Shown here: positions 51,313 to 59,214 of the stretch, one piece after another
How the letters are laid out: every line of letters starts with the position of its first letter
Position numbering within the stretch: the stretch's first letter is position 1
Assembly (NCBI RefSeq): GCF_005519465.1
Contig: NZ_CP027858.1
Coordinates: 5,753,001 to 5,817,000 of the forward strand
DNA from: Streptomyces clavuligerus
GTDB lineage: Bacteria; Actinomycetota; Actinomycetes; Streptomycetales; Streptomycetaceae
Reading direction: 5' to 3'
DNA: 64,000 nucleotides
Program-made: the position numbers and the translations under genes
The notes under the pieces: generated by a model
Database searches by the model: none
Told to the model about the DNA's origin: nothing
Seen by the model: only the letters and a program-made list of their open reading frames with translations

Positions 51313-52107
51313 TCATCCCTTGGTGACGGTGGCCTTCTTCACCGTGACCTCCAGCTTGGGCGGGCCGTCGCCACCGCCGGTGGCCACTCCGCCCTTGCCG
51401 ACCTTCTCCACCGTCTTCAGCCCGGCCGCGTCCATCTTTCCGAACGGGGTGTACGTCGGCGGCAGCTTGGTCTCCTTGTAGACGAGGAAGAACTGGCTGC
51501 CACCGCTGTTCGGCGCCCCGGTGTTGGCCATCGCGACCGTGCCCGGCGGATAGGTCACCGTGCCGTCCGCGCCCGCCTTGCCCAGCGCGTCCAGGTTCTC
51601 GTCGGGAATGTTGTAACCGGGGCCGCCGGTGCCGTCGCCCTTGGGATCGCCGCACTGGAGCACATGGATGCCCTGCGTGGTGAGCCGGTGGCACTTCGTG
51701 TTGTCGAAGAAGTCCTTGTCGGCCAGGGCCTTGAAGGAATTCGCCGTCCGGGGCGTCTTCGCCGCGTCCATCGCGAACGTGATCGGGCCCTGGCTGGTGT
51801 CGAGCTTCATCGAGTACGTCGCCTTCTTGTCGATCGACAAGGCGGGCTCGGGGCTCTTCTTCTCCTCGGGCGGCGCGGCCGAGTCGCTCGCCGCGGGCTG
51901 CTCCTTGGCCTTGGTGTCCTTGCCGTCGTCGCCGCCGGAGAACGCCCCGGTCGCGAAGGCCGTCGCGCCCGCCGCGAGCACCACGGCGACCGCCGCCGCG
52001 ATCACCGTGTTCCGCTGCTTCCTCTTCCGGGCCTGGGCCCGACGCTGCTGCTGGCGCTCGAACTTCTCTCGGGCAAGCTGCCGCCGCCGCTGCTCGCTGC
52101 TGACCAC
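51313..52107 (-). CDS. membrane-anchored cyclophilin-type peptidyl-prolyl isomerase
   Basis: 264 residues: a basic cytosolic start (SEQRRRQLAREKFERQQQRR), one transmembrane helix (VIAAAVAVVLAAGATAFATG), a disordered linker rich in Lys, Glu and Ala, and an extracytoplasmic cyclophilin domain (KLDTSQGPITFAMDAAKTP, QCGDPKGDGTGGPGYNIPDE, NTGAPNSGGSQFFLVYK). The usual FHR of the active site reads CHR; the Arg and later Gln are kept. It should assist folding of exported proteins. The GTG at 52107 follows GGGAGAA. Confidence 0.9.
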   Translation of the reverse strand: MVSSEQRRRQLAREKFERQQQRRAQARKRKQRNTVIAAAVAVVLAAGATAFATGAFSGGDDGKDTKAKEQPAASDSAAPPEEKKSPEPALSIDKKATYSMKLDTSQGPITFAMDAAKTPRTANSFKALADKDFFDNTKCHRLTTQGIHVLQCGDPKGDGTGGPGYNIPDENLDALGKAGADGTVTYPPGTVAMANTGAPNSGGSQFFLVYKETKLPPTYTPFGKMDAAGLKTVEKVGKGGVATGGGDGPPKLEVTVKKATVTKG

Positions 52108-52150
52108 CGGGTGTTCTCCCTCAGTTCCTCTGTGCCGTGCGTGGCGTGTG

Positions 52151-52167
52151 CCCGTACCGTATACGGG
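52151..52167. promoter_or_regulatory. dyad in the cyclophilin/MBL divergent promoter region
   Basis: CCCGTA-CCGTA-TACGGG between two divergent genes. To its right are TTGGCT (52168-52173) and TAGGCT (52193-52198), a plausible promoter for the hydrolase gene. An operator function is possible but unproven. Confidence 0.4.
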
Positions 52168-52268
52168 TTGGCTGTGGAGCGAGGAGCGCCGGTAGGCTCT
52201 GATCTGCTGCATTTCACGCCAGCGAGCTTCACTCTCGACCACCCTCCGTAACCACTTCGAGGACGAAC

Positions 52269-52976
52269 GTGCTGATTGCCGGGTTCCCCGCCGGGGCCTG
52301 GGGGACCAATTGCTATCTGGTCGCCCCCGCCGCGGGTGAGGAGTGCGTGATCGTCGATCCGGGCCACCAGGCCGCCGAGGGCGTCGCCGAGGCCGTCAGG
52401 AAGCACCGGCTCAAGCCGGTCGCCGTGGTCCTCACCCACGGTCATATCGATCATGTCGCCTCGGTGGTCCCGGTCTGTGGCGCGCACGACGTGCCCGCGT
52501 GGATCCACCCCGCCGACCGCTACATGATGAGCGACCCGGAGAAGGCCCTCGGCCGCTCGCTCGGCGCGCGGCTCATGGGCGAGCTGACCGTGGGAGAACC
52601 CTCCGACGTGCACGAGCTGACCGACGGCAGCCGACTGGAGCTGGCCGGTCTGGAGCTGACCGTGGCGCACGCGCCCGGCCATACCAAGGGGTCGGTGACC
52701 TTCCGGCTGCCCGAGACCACCGAGATCCCCTCGGTCTTCTTCTCGGGCGACCTGCTGTTCGCCGGCTCCATCGGCCGCACCGACCTGCCCGGCGGCGACC
52801 ACGACGAGATGCTCCGCTCCCTGGCCCGTGTGTGCCTCCCGCTGGACGACTCGACCGTGGTGCTGTCGGGACACGGTCCCCAGACGACCATCGGCCGTGA
52901 GCGCGTCTCCAACCCCTATCTGCGAGATGTCGCCGACGGCCTCGGGAGCGCGGACGCTCCCCGACGAGGAATGTGA
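52269..52976 (+). CDS. metallo-beta-lactamase-fold hydrolase (glyoxalase II-like)
   Basis: 235 residues with the zinc motif [10 protein letters not shown] near 56-65, the later His in [12 protein letters not shown], the Asp in [20 protein letters not shown], and a final [14 protein letters not shown]. This arrangement fits hydroxyacylglutathione hydrolase-like thioesterases; with mycothiol in place of glutathione in actinomycetes, the true substrate is uncertain. The GTG at 52269 is the start. It nearly abuts hisS. Confidence 0.88.
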   Translation: MLIAGFPAGAWGTNCYLVAPAAGEECVIVDPGHQAAEGVAEAVRKHRLKPVAVVLTHGHIDHVASVVPVCGAHDVPAWIHPADRYMMSDPEKALGRSLGARLMGELTVGEPSDVHELTDGSRLELAGLELTVAHAPGHTKGSVTFRLPETTEIPSVFFSGDLLFAGSIGRTDLPGGDHDEMLRSLARVCLPLDDSTVVLSGHGPQTTIGRERVSNPYLRDVADGLGSADAPRRGM

Positions 52977-52990
52977 CGAGAGAAACCCCT

Positions 52991-54253
52991 GTGACCACGT
53001 TTCAGGCCCCCCGGGGCACCTACGATCTGCTGCCGCCCGACTCCGCCACGTTCCTGGCGGTTCGTGAGGCGATCGCGGCTCCGCTGAAGAACTCCGGCTA
53101 CGGCTATGTCGAGACGCCAGGGTTTGAAGCCGTCGAACTGTTCGCGCGCGGTGTCGGCGAGTCCACCGACATCGTGACGAAGGAGATGTACGCCTTCGAG
53201 ACCAAGGGCGGCACCAAGCTGGCCCTGCGCCCCGAGGGCACCGCGTCCGTCCTGCGCGCCGCGCTGGAGGCCAACCTGCACAAGCAGGGCGTCCTGCCGG
53301 TCAAGCTCTGGTACTCCGGCTCGTACTACCGCTACGAGAAGCCGCAGAAGGGCCGCTACCGCCACTTCTCCCAGGTCGGCGCCGAGGCGATCGGCGCCGA
53401 GGACCCGGCCCTGGACGCCGAGCTGATCATCCTCGCCGACCAGGCGTACCGCTCGCTGGGCCTGCGCCACTTCCGCATCCTGCTGAACTCGCTCGGCGAC
53501 CAGGAGTGCCGCCCCGTCTACCGCGAGGCCCTCCAGGAGTTCCTGCGCGGACTCGACCTCGACGAGGAGACCCGCCGCCGGGTGGAGATCAACCCGCTGC
53601 GCGTCCTCGACGACAAGCGGCCCGAGGTACGGAGGCAGCTCACGGGGGCCCCCTCCCTGCGCGACTCCCTCTGCGACGGCTGCCGCGCCTACCACCAGGA
53701 GGTCCGCGAGCTGCTGACCGAGGCGGGCGTCTCCTTCGAGGACGACGAGAAGCTGGTGCGCGGCCTCGACTACTACACCCGGACCACCTTCGAGTTCGTC
53801 CACGACGGCCTCGGCTCCCAGTCCGCCGTGGGCGGCGGCGGGCGCTACGACGGGCTCTCCGAGATGCTCGGCGGCCCGGCCCTGCCCTCCGTCGGCTGGG
53901 CGCTCGGCGTCGACCGCACCGTCCTGGCCCTCCAGGCCGAGGGCGTGTCGCTGGAGCTGCCGCCCGCCACCAGCGTCTTCGCCGTCCCGCTGGGCGAGGA
54001 GGCCCGCCGCGCCCTGTTCGGCGTCGTCACCCGGCTGCGCCGGGCGGGCGTCGCCGCCGACTTCGCCTACGGGGGCCGCGGCCTCAAGGGCGCCATGAAG
54101 GTGGCCCACCGCAGCGGCGCCCGGTACACCGTCGTCGCCGGTGAGCGCGACCTCGCCGAGGGCGTCGTGCAGCTCAAGAACATGGAGTCGGGCGAGCAGC
54201 GCCCCGTACCGCTCTCCACGGTCGTGGACGAGCTGGGCGCGCTCCTCGCCTGA
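52991..54253 (+). CDS. hisS: histidyl-tRNA synthetase
   Basis: 420-residue class II synthetase. It starts [16 protein letters not shown], with motif 2 as [24 protein letters not shown] sequence, the histidine-specific [15 protein letters not shown] (HisA-type loop) and [15 protein letters not shown]. The C-terminal anticodon-binding domain runs from about 320. The GTG at 52991 places the conserved N-terminus at residue 2 and has GAGAGAA upstream. A GTG at 52973 overlapping the preceding stop is an alternative. Confidence 0.95.
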   Translation: MTTFQAPRGTYDLLPPDSATFLAVREAIAAPLKNSGYGYVETPGFEAVELFARGVGESTDIVTKEMYAFETKGGTKLALRPEGTASVLRAALEANLHKQGVLPVKLWYSGSYYRYEKPQKGRYRHFSQVGAEAIGAEDPALDAELIILADQAYRSLGLRHFRILLNSLGDQECRPVYREALQEFLRGLDLDEETRRRVEINPLRVLDDKRPEVRRQLTGAPSLRDSLCDGCRAYHQEVRELLTEAGVSFEDDEKLVRGLDYYTRTTFEFVHDGLGSQSAVGGGGRYDGLSEMLGGPALPSVGWALGVDRTVLALQAEGVSLELPPATSVFAVPLGEEARRALFGVVTRLRRAGVAADFAYGGRGLKGAMKVAHRSGARYTVVAGERDLAEGVVQLKNMESGEQRPVPLSTVVDELGALLA

Positions 54254-54575
54254 GCCCCGTCCGGCACCGGCCGGTCGTACGGCCCCGGGAGCGCCGCTCC
54301 CGGGGCCGTACGCGTACCCGGGCACAGGGCCGTCCGCGTACCCGGAGGCCGCCGGTCAACCCCGGGCCCGCTCCCTCACACCGGCACCGCACCGGGGCGG
54401 GCACGGCGGTCGGCGGCCCCGCCGCGGCCGAACGGCCCTGTTCCGGGGCCCTGCCCAGCGGGCATGCTGGTGTTCCGCGCGCCGTCCACGCAGGGAGCGG
54501 ACGGCGGGGGGTGCGGCAGAATGTCCGTGTCCGAGCGGCTCCCAGCAACGGAAACGGCGAAACGGCGATATCGAT
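54254..54575 (+). other. 322-base gap between hisS and the VKOR gene
   Basis: Begins with a strong terminator hairpin, followed by two short GCGTACCCGG copies. The frame of the downstream gene is open through the whole gap but the encoded sequence is Arg/Pro-rich. No promoter is obvious. Confidence 0.5.
54276..54312 (+). terminator. hisS terminator hairpin
   Basis: CGTACGGCCCCGGGAGC pairs perfectly over 17 bp with GCTCCCGGGGCCGTACG around GCC. Confidence 0.75.
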
Positions 54576-55220
54576 ATGACGACAGCGGCGATGGACGACG
54601 TGGCCTCCGGCGAACGGGCGGACGAGGACGGCGACGGCCGGCGGACGGTGGGCGGCAGCCGCCCCTTCGCCTGGCTGCTGGTGATCACGGGCGCGGCGGG
54701 GCTGCTCGCGGCCTGGGTCATCACCATCGACAAGTTCAAGCTGCTGGAGGACCCCTCCTTCACCCCCGGGTGCAGCCTGAACCCGGTGGTCTCCTGCGGC
54801 AACATCATGAAGAGCGACCAGGCGTCGGTCTTCGGCTTCCCCAACCCCATGCTGGGCCTGGTCACCTACGGCATGGTGATCGCCATCGGCATGGCCCTGC
54901 TCGCGGGCGCGCGCTTCCGCCCCTGGTACTGGCTGGGGCTGAACGCGGGCACCGCCTTCGGCGCCGGGTTCTGCATGTGGCTGATGTACCAGTCGCTGTA
55001 CGTGATCAACTCGCTCTGTCTGTGGTGCTCGCTGGCCTGGGCCGCGACCATCGTGATGTTCTGCTACGTCACCGTCCACAATGTCCGGCACCGGATCATC
55101 AAGGTCCCCGAGGGGCTGCGCTCCGGGCTGCTGGAGTTCCACTGGATGCCCCCCGTGCTCTGGATCGGCAGCATCGGCATGCTGGTGCTGACCCGCTGGT
55201 GGGACTTCTGGACGAGCTGA
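54576..55220 (+). CDS. vitamin K epoxide reductase (VKOR) family protein
   Basis: 214 residues, with four or five membrane helices. The two redox pairs expected of VKOR are visible: loop cysteines in [16 protein letters not shown] (near 65-75) and the membrane CXXC in [11 protein letters not shown] (near 147-151). Bacterial VKOR reoxidises extracytoplasmic thiol oxidases and passes electrons to menaquinone. Here it is not fused to a thioredoxin domain and no secreted DsbA lies beside it. The ATG at 54576 fits; 54591 is a second choice. Confidence 0.9.
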   Translation: MTTAAMDDVASGERADEDGDGRRTVGGSRPFAWLLVITGAAGLLAAWVITIDKFKLLEDPSFTPGCSLNPVVSCGNIMKSDQASVFGFPNPMLGLVTYGMVIAIGMALLAGARFRPWYWLGLNAGTAFGAGFCMWLMYQSLYVINSLCLWCSLAWAATIVMFCYVTVHNVRHRIIKVPEGLRSGLLEFHWMPPVLWIGSIGMLVLTRWWDFWTS

Positions 55221-55267
55221 CACCGGCGGCACCGGCGGCACCGGCCGGGCGGGCGCCGCGGGCCGCG

Positions 55268-55290
55268 TTGTCAGTGGGCTGACATAGGCT
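55268..55290 (+). promoter_or_regulatory. RecA-NDp/PafBC-type DNA-damage promoter of rarA
   Basis: TTGTCAGTG (55268-55276), eight bases, TAGGCT (55285-55290). The rarA GTG starts seven bases later, so the mRNA is probably leaderless. It matches the element before ruvC in sequence and spacing. Confidence 0.82.
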
Positions 55291-55297
55291 GCCCTGT

Positions 55298-56662
55298 GTG
55301 GAGCCCGACCTGTTCACCGCCGCCGCCGAAGCCCGCCAGGAGAAGGACCCGTCCAGCAGCCCCCTGGCCGTCCGGATGCGTCCGCGCACCCTGGACGAGG
55401 TCGTCGGGCAGCGGCATCTGCTGAAGCCCGGATCACCGCTGCGACGGCTGGTCGGCGAGGGCCCCGGCGGCCCCGCCGGAGCCTCGTCGGTGATCCTCTG
55501 GGGCCCGCCCGGCATCGGCAAGACGACCCTCGCGTATGTGGTCTCCGCCGCGACCGACAAGCGCTTCGTGGAGCTGTCCGCGATCACCGCGGGCGTCAAG
55601 GAGGTCCGGGCCGTCATCGACGGCGCCCGGCGCGCCGCGGGCGGCTTCGGCAAGGAGACCGTCCTCTTCCTGGACGAGATCCACCGCTTCTCCAAGGCCC
55701 AGCAGGACTCCCTGCTCCCCGCCGTGGAGAACCGCTGGGTCACCCTGATCGCCGCCACCACCGAGAACCCCTACTTCTCGGTGATCTCCCCGCTGCTCTC
55801 CCGCTCCCTGCTGCTCACCCTGGAGCCCCTGACCGACGACGATCTGCGCGGGCTGCTCGCCCGGGCGCTGCGCGAGGAGCGCGGGCTCGGCGGGGCGCTC
55901 ACCCTGCCCGAGGACGCCGAGGCGCATCTGCTGCGGGTCGCGGGGGGCGACGCCCGGCGGGCCCTGACCGCGCTGGAGGCGGCGGCGGGCGCCGCGCTCG
56001 ACAAGGGCGAGGCGGAGATCACCCTCGGCACCGTCGAGGAGACCGTCGACCGCGCGGCCGTGGCCTACGACCGGGACGGCGACCAGCACTACGACGTGGC
56101 GAGCGCGCTGATCAAGTCCATCCGGGGCTCCGACGTGGACGCGGCGCTGCACTATCTGGCCCGCATGATCGAGGCGGGGGAGGACCCCCGGTTCATCGCC
56201 CGGCGGCTGATGATCTCCGCGAGCGAGGACATCGGTCTCGCCGATCCCGCGGCGCTGCCCATCGCGGTCGCCGCGGCCCAGGCCGTGGCCATGATCGGCT
56301 TCCCGGAGGCCGCGCTCACCCTCAGCCACGCCACGATCGCCCTGGCGCTGGCCCCCAAGTCCAACACCGCGACCACCGCGATCGGCGCGGCGCTCGCCGA
56401 TGTCCGCGCGGGGCTCGCGGGCCCCGTCCCGGCGCATCTGCGGGACGGCCACTACCAGGGCGCGGCCAAGCTGGGCCATGCCCAGGGCTATGTCTACCCC
56501 CATGACGTGCCCGGCGCGATCGCCGCCCAGCAGTACGCGCCGGACGCCCTCCACGGCAAGCGGTACTACGAGCCGACCCGGTACGGCGCGGAGGCCCGGT
56601 ACGCGGACGTGGTGGAGCGGGTCCGCGAGCGGCTGGGGCACCCGGGCCCCTCCGGCGGCTGA
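55298..56662 (+). CDS. rarA: replication-associated recombination ATPase RarA (MgsA)
   Basis: 454-residue AAA+ clamp-loader-like protein that acts at stalled forks. It begins [20 protein letters not shown], shows Walker [13 protein letters not shown] near 68 and Walker [17 protein letters not shown] near 123, then [19 protein letters not shown], and the tetramerisation domain with [19 protein letters not shown]. The GTG at 55298 lies directly after its -10 box. Confidence 0.94.
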   Translation: MEPDLFTAAAEARQEKDPSSSPLAVRMRPRTLDEVVGQRHLLKPGSPLRRLVGEGPGGPAGASSVILWGPPGIGKTTLAYVVSAATDKRFVELSAITAGVKEVRAVIDGARRAAGGFGKETVLFLDEIHRFSKAQQDSLLPAVENRWVTLIAATTENPYFSVISPLLSRSLLLTLEPLTDDDLRGLLARALREERGLGGALTLPEDAEAHLLRVAGGDARRALTALEAAAGAALDKGEAEITLGTVEETVDRAAVAYDRDGDQHYDVASALIKSIRGSDVDAALHYLARMIEAGEDPRFIARRLMISASEDIGLADPAALPIAVAAAQAVAMIGFPEAALTLSHATIALALAPKSNTATTAIGAALADVRAGLAGPVPAHLRDGHYQGAAKLGHAQGYVYPHDVPGAIAAQQYAPDALHGKRYYEPTRYGAEARYADVVERVRERLGHPGPSGG

Positions 56663-56694
56663 CGCGCACCGCCGCCGCGCGGGCGCGGCCCGGG

Positions 56695-57531
56695 TCAGCC
56701 CGCGGCGGCGGAGAAGAGGGCGCGCATCGCCCGGCGCAGCTCCGTGACGCCGTCCACCGGCTCGGGAAAGTCGAAGCGCGCGTCGAAGCAGCGCTCCCCG
56801 ACGAACCGCACCCGCAGTCCGAAGCGGTCCAGGGCCAGCGGCACCGCGCGGACGGGGGAGCCGTCGCCGTCGGCGAGCGCCCGGGTGCGGTCCCCGAGCA
56901 GGCCGCACAGCTCCTGCACCTGCCCGCTGTGGGCGGAGTGCAGATGCTGGAGCAGCTCCGTCTCGTGCGCGGTCAGGGGGTCCACCGAGGCCCGGGCGAA
57001 GGTGTCGGCGTCGACGGAGCAGGCGCCCCACAGATCGTCCACATACAGCTCGCCCGGCTCCAGGCGGACCATCGTCGAGCCGGGCTCGGCGAGGCCGGGG
57101 GCGCAGGTCAGCCACCCCGAGACCCAGGCACGGCCCCGGATGCGCTGAGGGACCGAGACCGGGGCCACATCGGTGATCTCCAGAACGGCGGGCAGCTCGT
57201 CGTCCTGGGCGTGGGTGGCGGCCCGCACGGCGGGCGAGTCGGCCGGGAAGAGCAGGAACACCTCGCCGTCCGGGCCCACCACCCGGGCCTGCGGGACGAG
57301 CTGCTCCGTGCGGGGCACGTCGAGGCCCGGAATCATCAGCACCGCCGAGCATGTACTCTGTACGAGAGTTCGTGTGCGATCGGCTGCTGACGGCATCCGG
57401 TCGGATTCATGCCCGCTGTGACGCGGCTGACCATGAGCTGATCGGACCTCCGTCACCTCGACGCTCTTCTGAACAGCGTCGGCGTTTTTTGTGCTGTCCG
57501 TGATGCGTGTGGTGTTCCCCGGGCGAGACAT
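56695..57531 (-). CDS. DUF2470 (haem-utilisation-like) protein under an iron box
   Basis: 278 residues. From about residue 46 the sequence (MPSAADRTRTLVQSTCSAVL) reads like the N-terminus of a DUF2470/pyridoxamine-oxidase-like protein, with a FMN-fold-like middle and the DUF2470 end DFPEPVDGVTELRRAMRALF. The start at 57531 is chosen because AAGGAG lies seven bases upstream and an iron box lies just beyond. A start at 57396 (233 residues) lacks a ribosome site but would match the family better. A role in haem or iron handling is inferred from family and box. Confidence 0.75.
   Translation of the reverse strand: MSRPGNTTRITDSTKNADAVQKSVEVTEVRSAHGQPRHSGHESDRMPSAADRTRTLVQSTCSAVLMIPGLDVPRTEQLVPQARVVGPDGEVFLLFPADSPAVRAATHAQDDELPAVLEITDVAPVSVPQRIRGRAWVSGWLTCAPGLAEPGSTMVRLEPGELYVDDLWGACSVDADTFARASVDPLTAHETELLQHLHSAHSGQVQELCGLLGDRTRALADGDGSPVRAVPLALDRFGLRVRFVGERCFDARFDFPEPVDGVTELRRAMRALFSAAAG
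57459..57490 (+). terminator. hairpin with U6 upstream of rpsD, within the DUF2470 gene
   Basis: CGACGCT pairs with AGCGTCG around CTTCTGAAC, then GCG and six T residues. It reads as an intrinsic terminator on the plus strand about 100 bases before rpsD, with no plus-strand gene nearby upstream. An rpsD leader attenuator is one explanation. Confidence 0.5.
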
Positions 57532-57545
57532 GCGATCTCCTTGAG

Positions 57546-57564
57546 TAAGGTGAGCCTAACCTAA
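57546..57564. promoter_or_regulatory. DtxR/DmdR-type iron box
   Basis: The minus strand reads TTAGGTTAGGCTCACCTTA, a near-perfect 19-bp match to the actinobacterial iron box (TTAGGTTAGGCTCACCTAA). It lies 15 bases upstream of the DUF2470 start and 24 bases before the rpsD start. DmdR1 with iron would be expected to repress the DUF2470 gene. Confidence 0.85.
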
Positions 57565-57587
57565 CCTATTTCGGAGGTCTGGAGAAC

Positions 57588-58205
57588 GTGCCTAACCAGT
57601 CGCGTCCCAAGGTCAAGAAGTCTCGTGCGCTCGGCATCGCGCTGACGCCGAAGGCCGTCAAGTACTTCGAGGCCCGTCCGTACCCGCCGGGCGAGCACGG
57701 CCGTGGCCGCAAGCAGAACTCGGACTACAAGGTCCGTCTGCTGGAGAAGCAGCGGCTGCGTGCGCAGTACAACATCAGCGAGCGCCAGATGGCCCGTGCC
57801 TACGACCGCGCCCGCAAGGCCGAGGGCAAGACCGGCGAGGCCCTGGTGGTCGAGCTGGAGCGCCGCCTCGACGCGCTGCTGCTGCGCTCGGGCATCGCCC
57901 GCACCATCTACCAGGCCCGTCAGATGGTCGTCCACGGCCACATCGAGGTCAACGGCGGCAAGGTCGACAAGCCGTCCTTCCGCGTCCGTCCCGACGACGT
58001 CGTGATGGTCCGCGAGCGCTCGCGCGCCAAGAGCCTGTTCCAGGTCGCCCGCGAGGGTGGCTTCGCCGCCGACGGTGAGACCCCGCGCTACCTCCAGGTC
58101 AACCTGAAGGCCCTGGCCTTCCGCATGGACCGGGACCCGCAGCGCAAGGAGATCCCCGTGATCTGCGACGAGCAGCTCGTCGTCGAGTACTACGCCGGCC
58201 GCTGA
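57588..58205 (+). CDS. rpsD: 30S ribosomal protein S4
   Basis: 205 residues. N-terminal PNQSRPKVKKSRALGIALTP lacks the zinc-binding cysteines, so this is the C-minus form. The S4 RNA-binding domain is seen in LERRLDALLLRSGIARTIYQ and VVHGHIEVNGGKVDKPSFRV. It is monocistronic, away from the alpha operon, as in other Streptomyces. S4 nucleates 30S assembly and commonly represses its own synthesis. CGGAGG and GGAG precede the GTG. Confidence 0.97.
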   Translation: MPNQSRPKVKKSRALGIALTPKAVKYFEARPYPPGEHGRGRKQNSDYKVRLLEKQRLRAQYNISERQMARAYDRARKAEGKTGEALVVELERRLDALLLRSGIARTIYQARQMVVHGHIEVNGGKVDKPSFRVRPDDVVMVRERSRAKSLFQVAREGGFAADGETPRYLQVNLKALAFRMDRDPQRKEIPVICDEQLVVEYYAGR

Positions 58206-58236
58206 TCCGGACGGCGCGGTACCACTGCGCGCAACG

Positions 58237-58268
58237 GCCCGCCGTTCACCCCTGGGGGAGCGGCGGGC
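58237..58268 (+). terminator. rpsD terminator hairpin
   Basis: GCCCGCCG pairs with CGGCGGGC across a 16-base loop, 32 bases after the stop. Confidence 0.5.
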
Positions 58269-58411
58269 TCTCGCGTTCCCGGGCCTCCTCCGGCCCGGTC
58301 CGCGGCTGCCGGGTGTCCCCGCGATATTCGTGCCGGGACGCCCCGGCGGGCGCGATAGGCTCGGTGGACAATTTCTCAAGACATCCAGCGACAAGCAGAG
58401 AGCGGTGCGGC

Positions 58412-58852
58412 GTGACCGGTGGTGAGGTGGCCGGGATTCTGGTCGCCGTCTTCTGGGCGATCCTGGTCTCCTTCCTGGCCGTGGCGCTGGTGAGGCTGGC
58501 GCAGACGCTCAGGGCGACGACGCGGCTGGTGACGGAGGTGACCGAGCAGGCGGTGCCGCTGCTGGCGGACGCCTCCGCGACGGTCCGCTCCGCGCAGACC
58601 CAGCTCGACCGGGTCGACGCCATCGCCACCGATGTCCAGGAGGTCACCTCCAACGCCTCCGCGCTCTCCACCACCGTCGCCTCCACCTTCGGCGGCCCGC
58701 TGGTCAAGGTCGCCGCCTTCGGCTACGGCGTACGCCGGGCGATGGGCCGCACGGACGACGGGACCCCGCGGGAGCGCGACCGCACCGTGGTCGTCGGCCG
58801 TACCGTCCCGCCCGCCCGCGCCACCCGTGGCCGCTGGGGCAGGAAGGGCTGA
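58412..58852 (+). CDS. DUF948 membrane protein
   Basis: 146 residues: one N-terminal transmembrane helix (GILVAVFWAILVSFLAVAL), a long heptad-like helix resembling those of methyl-accepting proteins (RLAQTLRATTRLVTEVTEQA), and a basic tail. Function unknown. The GTG at 58412 starts MTGGEVAGIL. It is followed after five bases by another small protein and then alaS. Confidence 0.82.
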   Translation: MTGGEVAGILVAVFWAILVSFLAVALVRLAQTLRATTRLVTEVTEQAVPLLADASATVRSAQTQLDRVDAIATDVQEVTSNASALSTTVASTFGGPLVKVAAFGYGVRRAMGRTDDGTPRERDRTVVVGRTVPPARATRGRWGRKG

Positions 58853-58857
58853 CACAG

Positions 58858-59214
58858 ATGTTCCGCCGCGCCTTCTGGTTCACCGCGGGTGCTGCCGCCG
58901 GTGTCTGGGCCACCACCAAGGTCAACCGCAAGATTCAGCGACTGACCCCCGAAAGCCTTGCGGCCCAGGCCGCCAACAAGGCCATCGACGCAGGTCACAA
59001 GCTCAAGGACTTCGCTCTGGACGTCCGCGCCGGAATGATTCAGCGCGAGGCCGAGTTGGGTGAAGTACTCGGCACCACCCACCGGCCCGACCCGGCGCCG
59101 TCCGCGGGCCCCGGCACCGCGGTCCCCCCGGGGCCCCGCCGTCCGGCCCTCGGGAACCCCGGCCGGTCCACGCACATCCACCCCTATTCATACAACCGGA
59201 ATGAGGACCACTGA
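58858..59214 (+). CDS. small membrane-associated protein before alaS (DUF6167-like)
   Basis: 118 residues. A short hydrophobic N-terminus ([18 protein letters not shown]) is followed by a helical core [20 protein letters not shown] and a Pro-rich tail. It resembles a family I know only as a domain of unknown function, always seen beside the DUF948 gene and alaS in Streptomyces. The stop overlaps the alaS start by one base. Confidence 0.78.
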   Translation: MFRRAFWFTAGAAAGVWATTKVNRKIQRLTPESLAAQAANKAIDAGHKLKDFALDVRAGMIQREAELGEVLGTTHRPDPAPSAGPGTAVPPGPRRPALGNPGRSTHIHPYSYNRNEDH

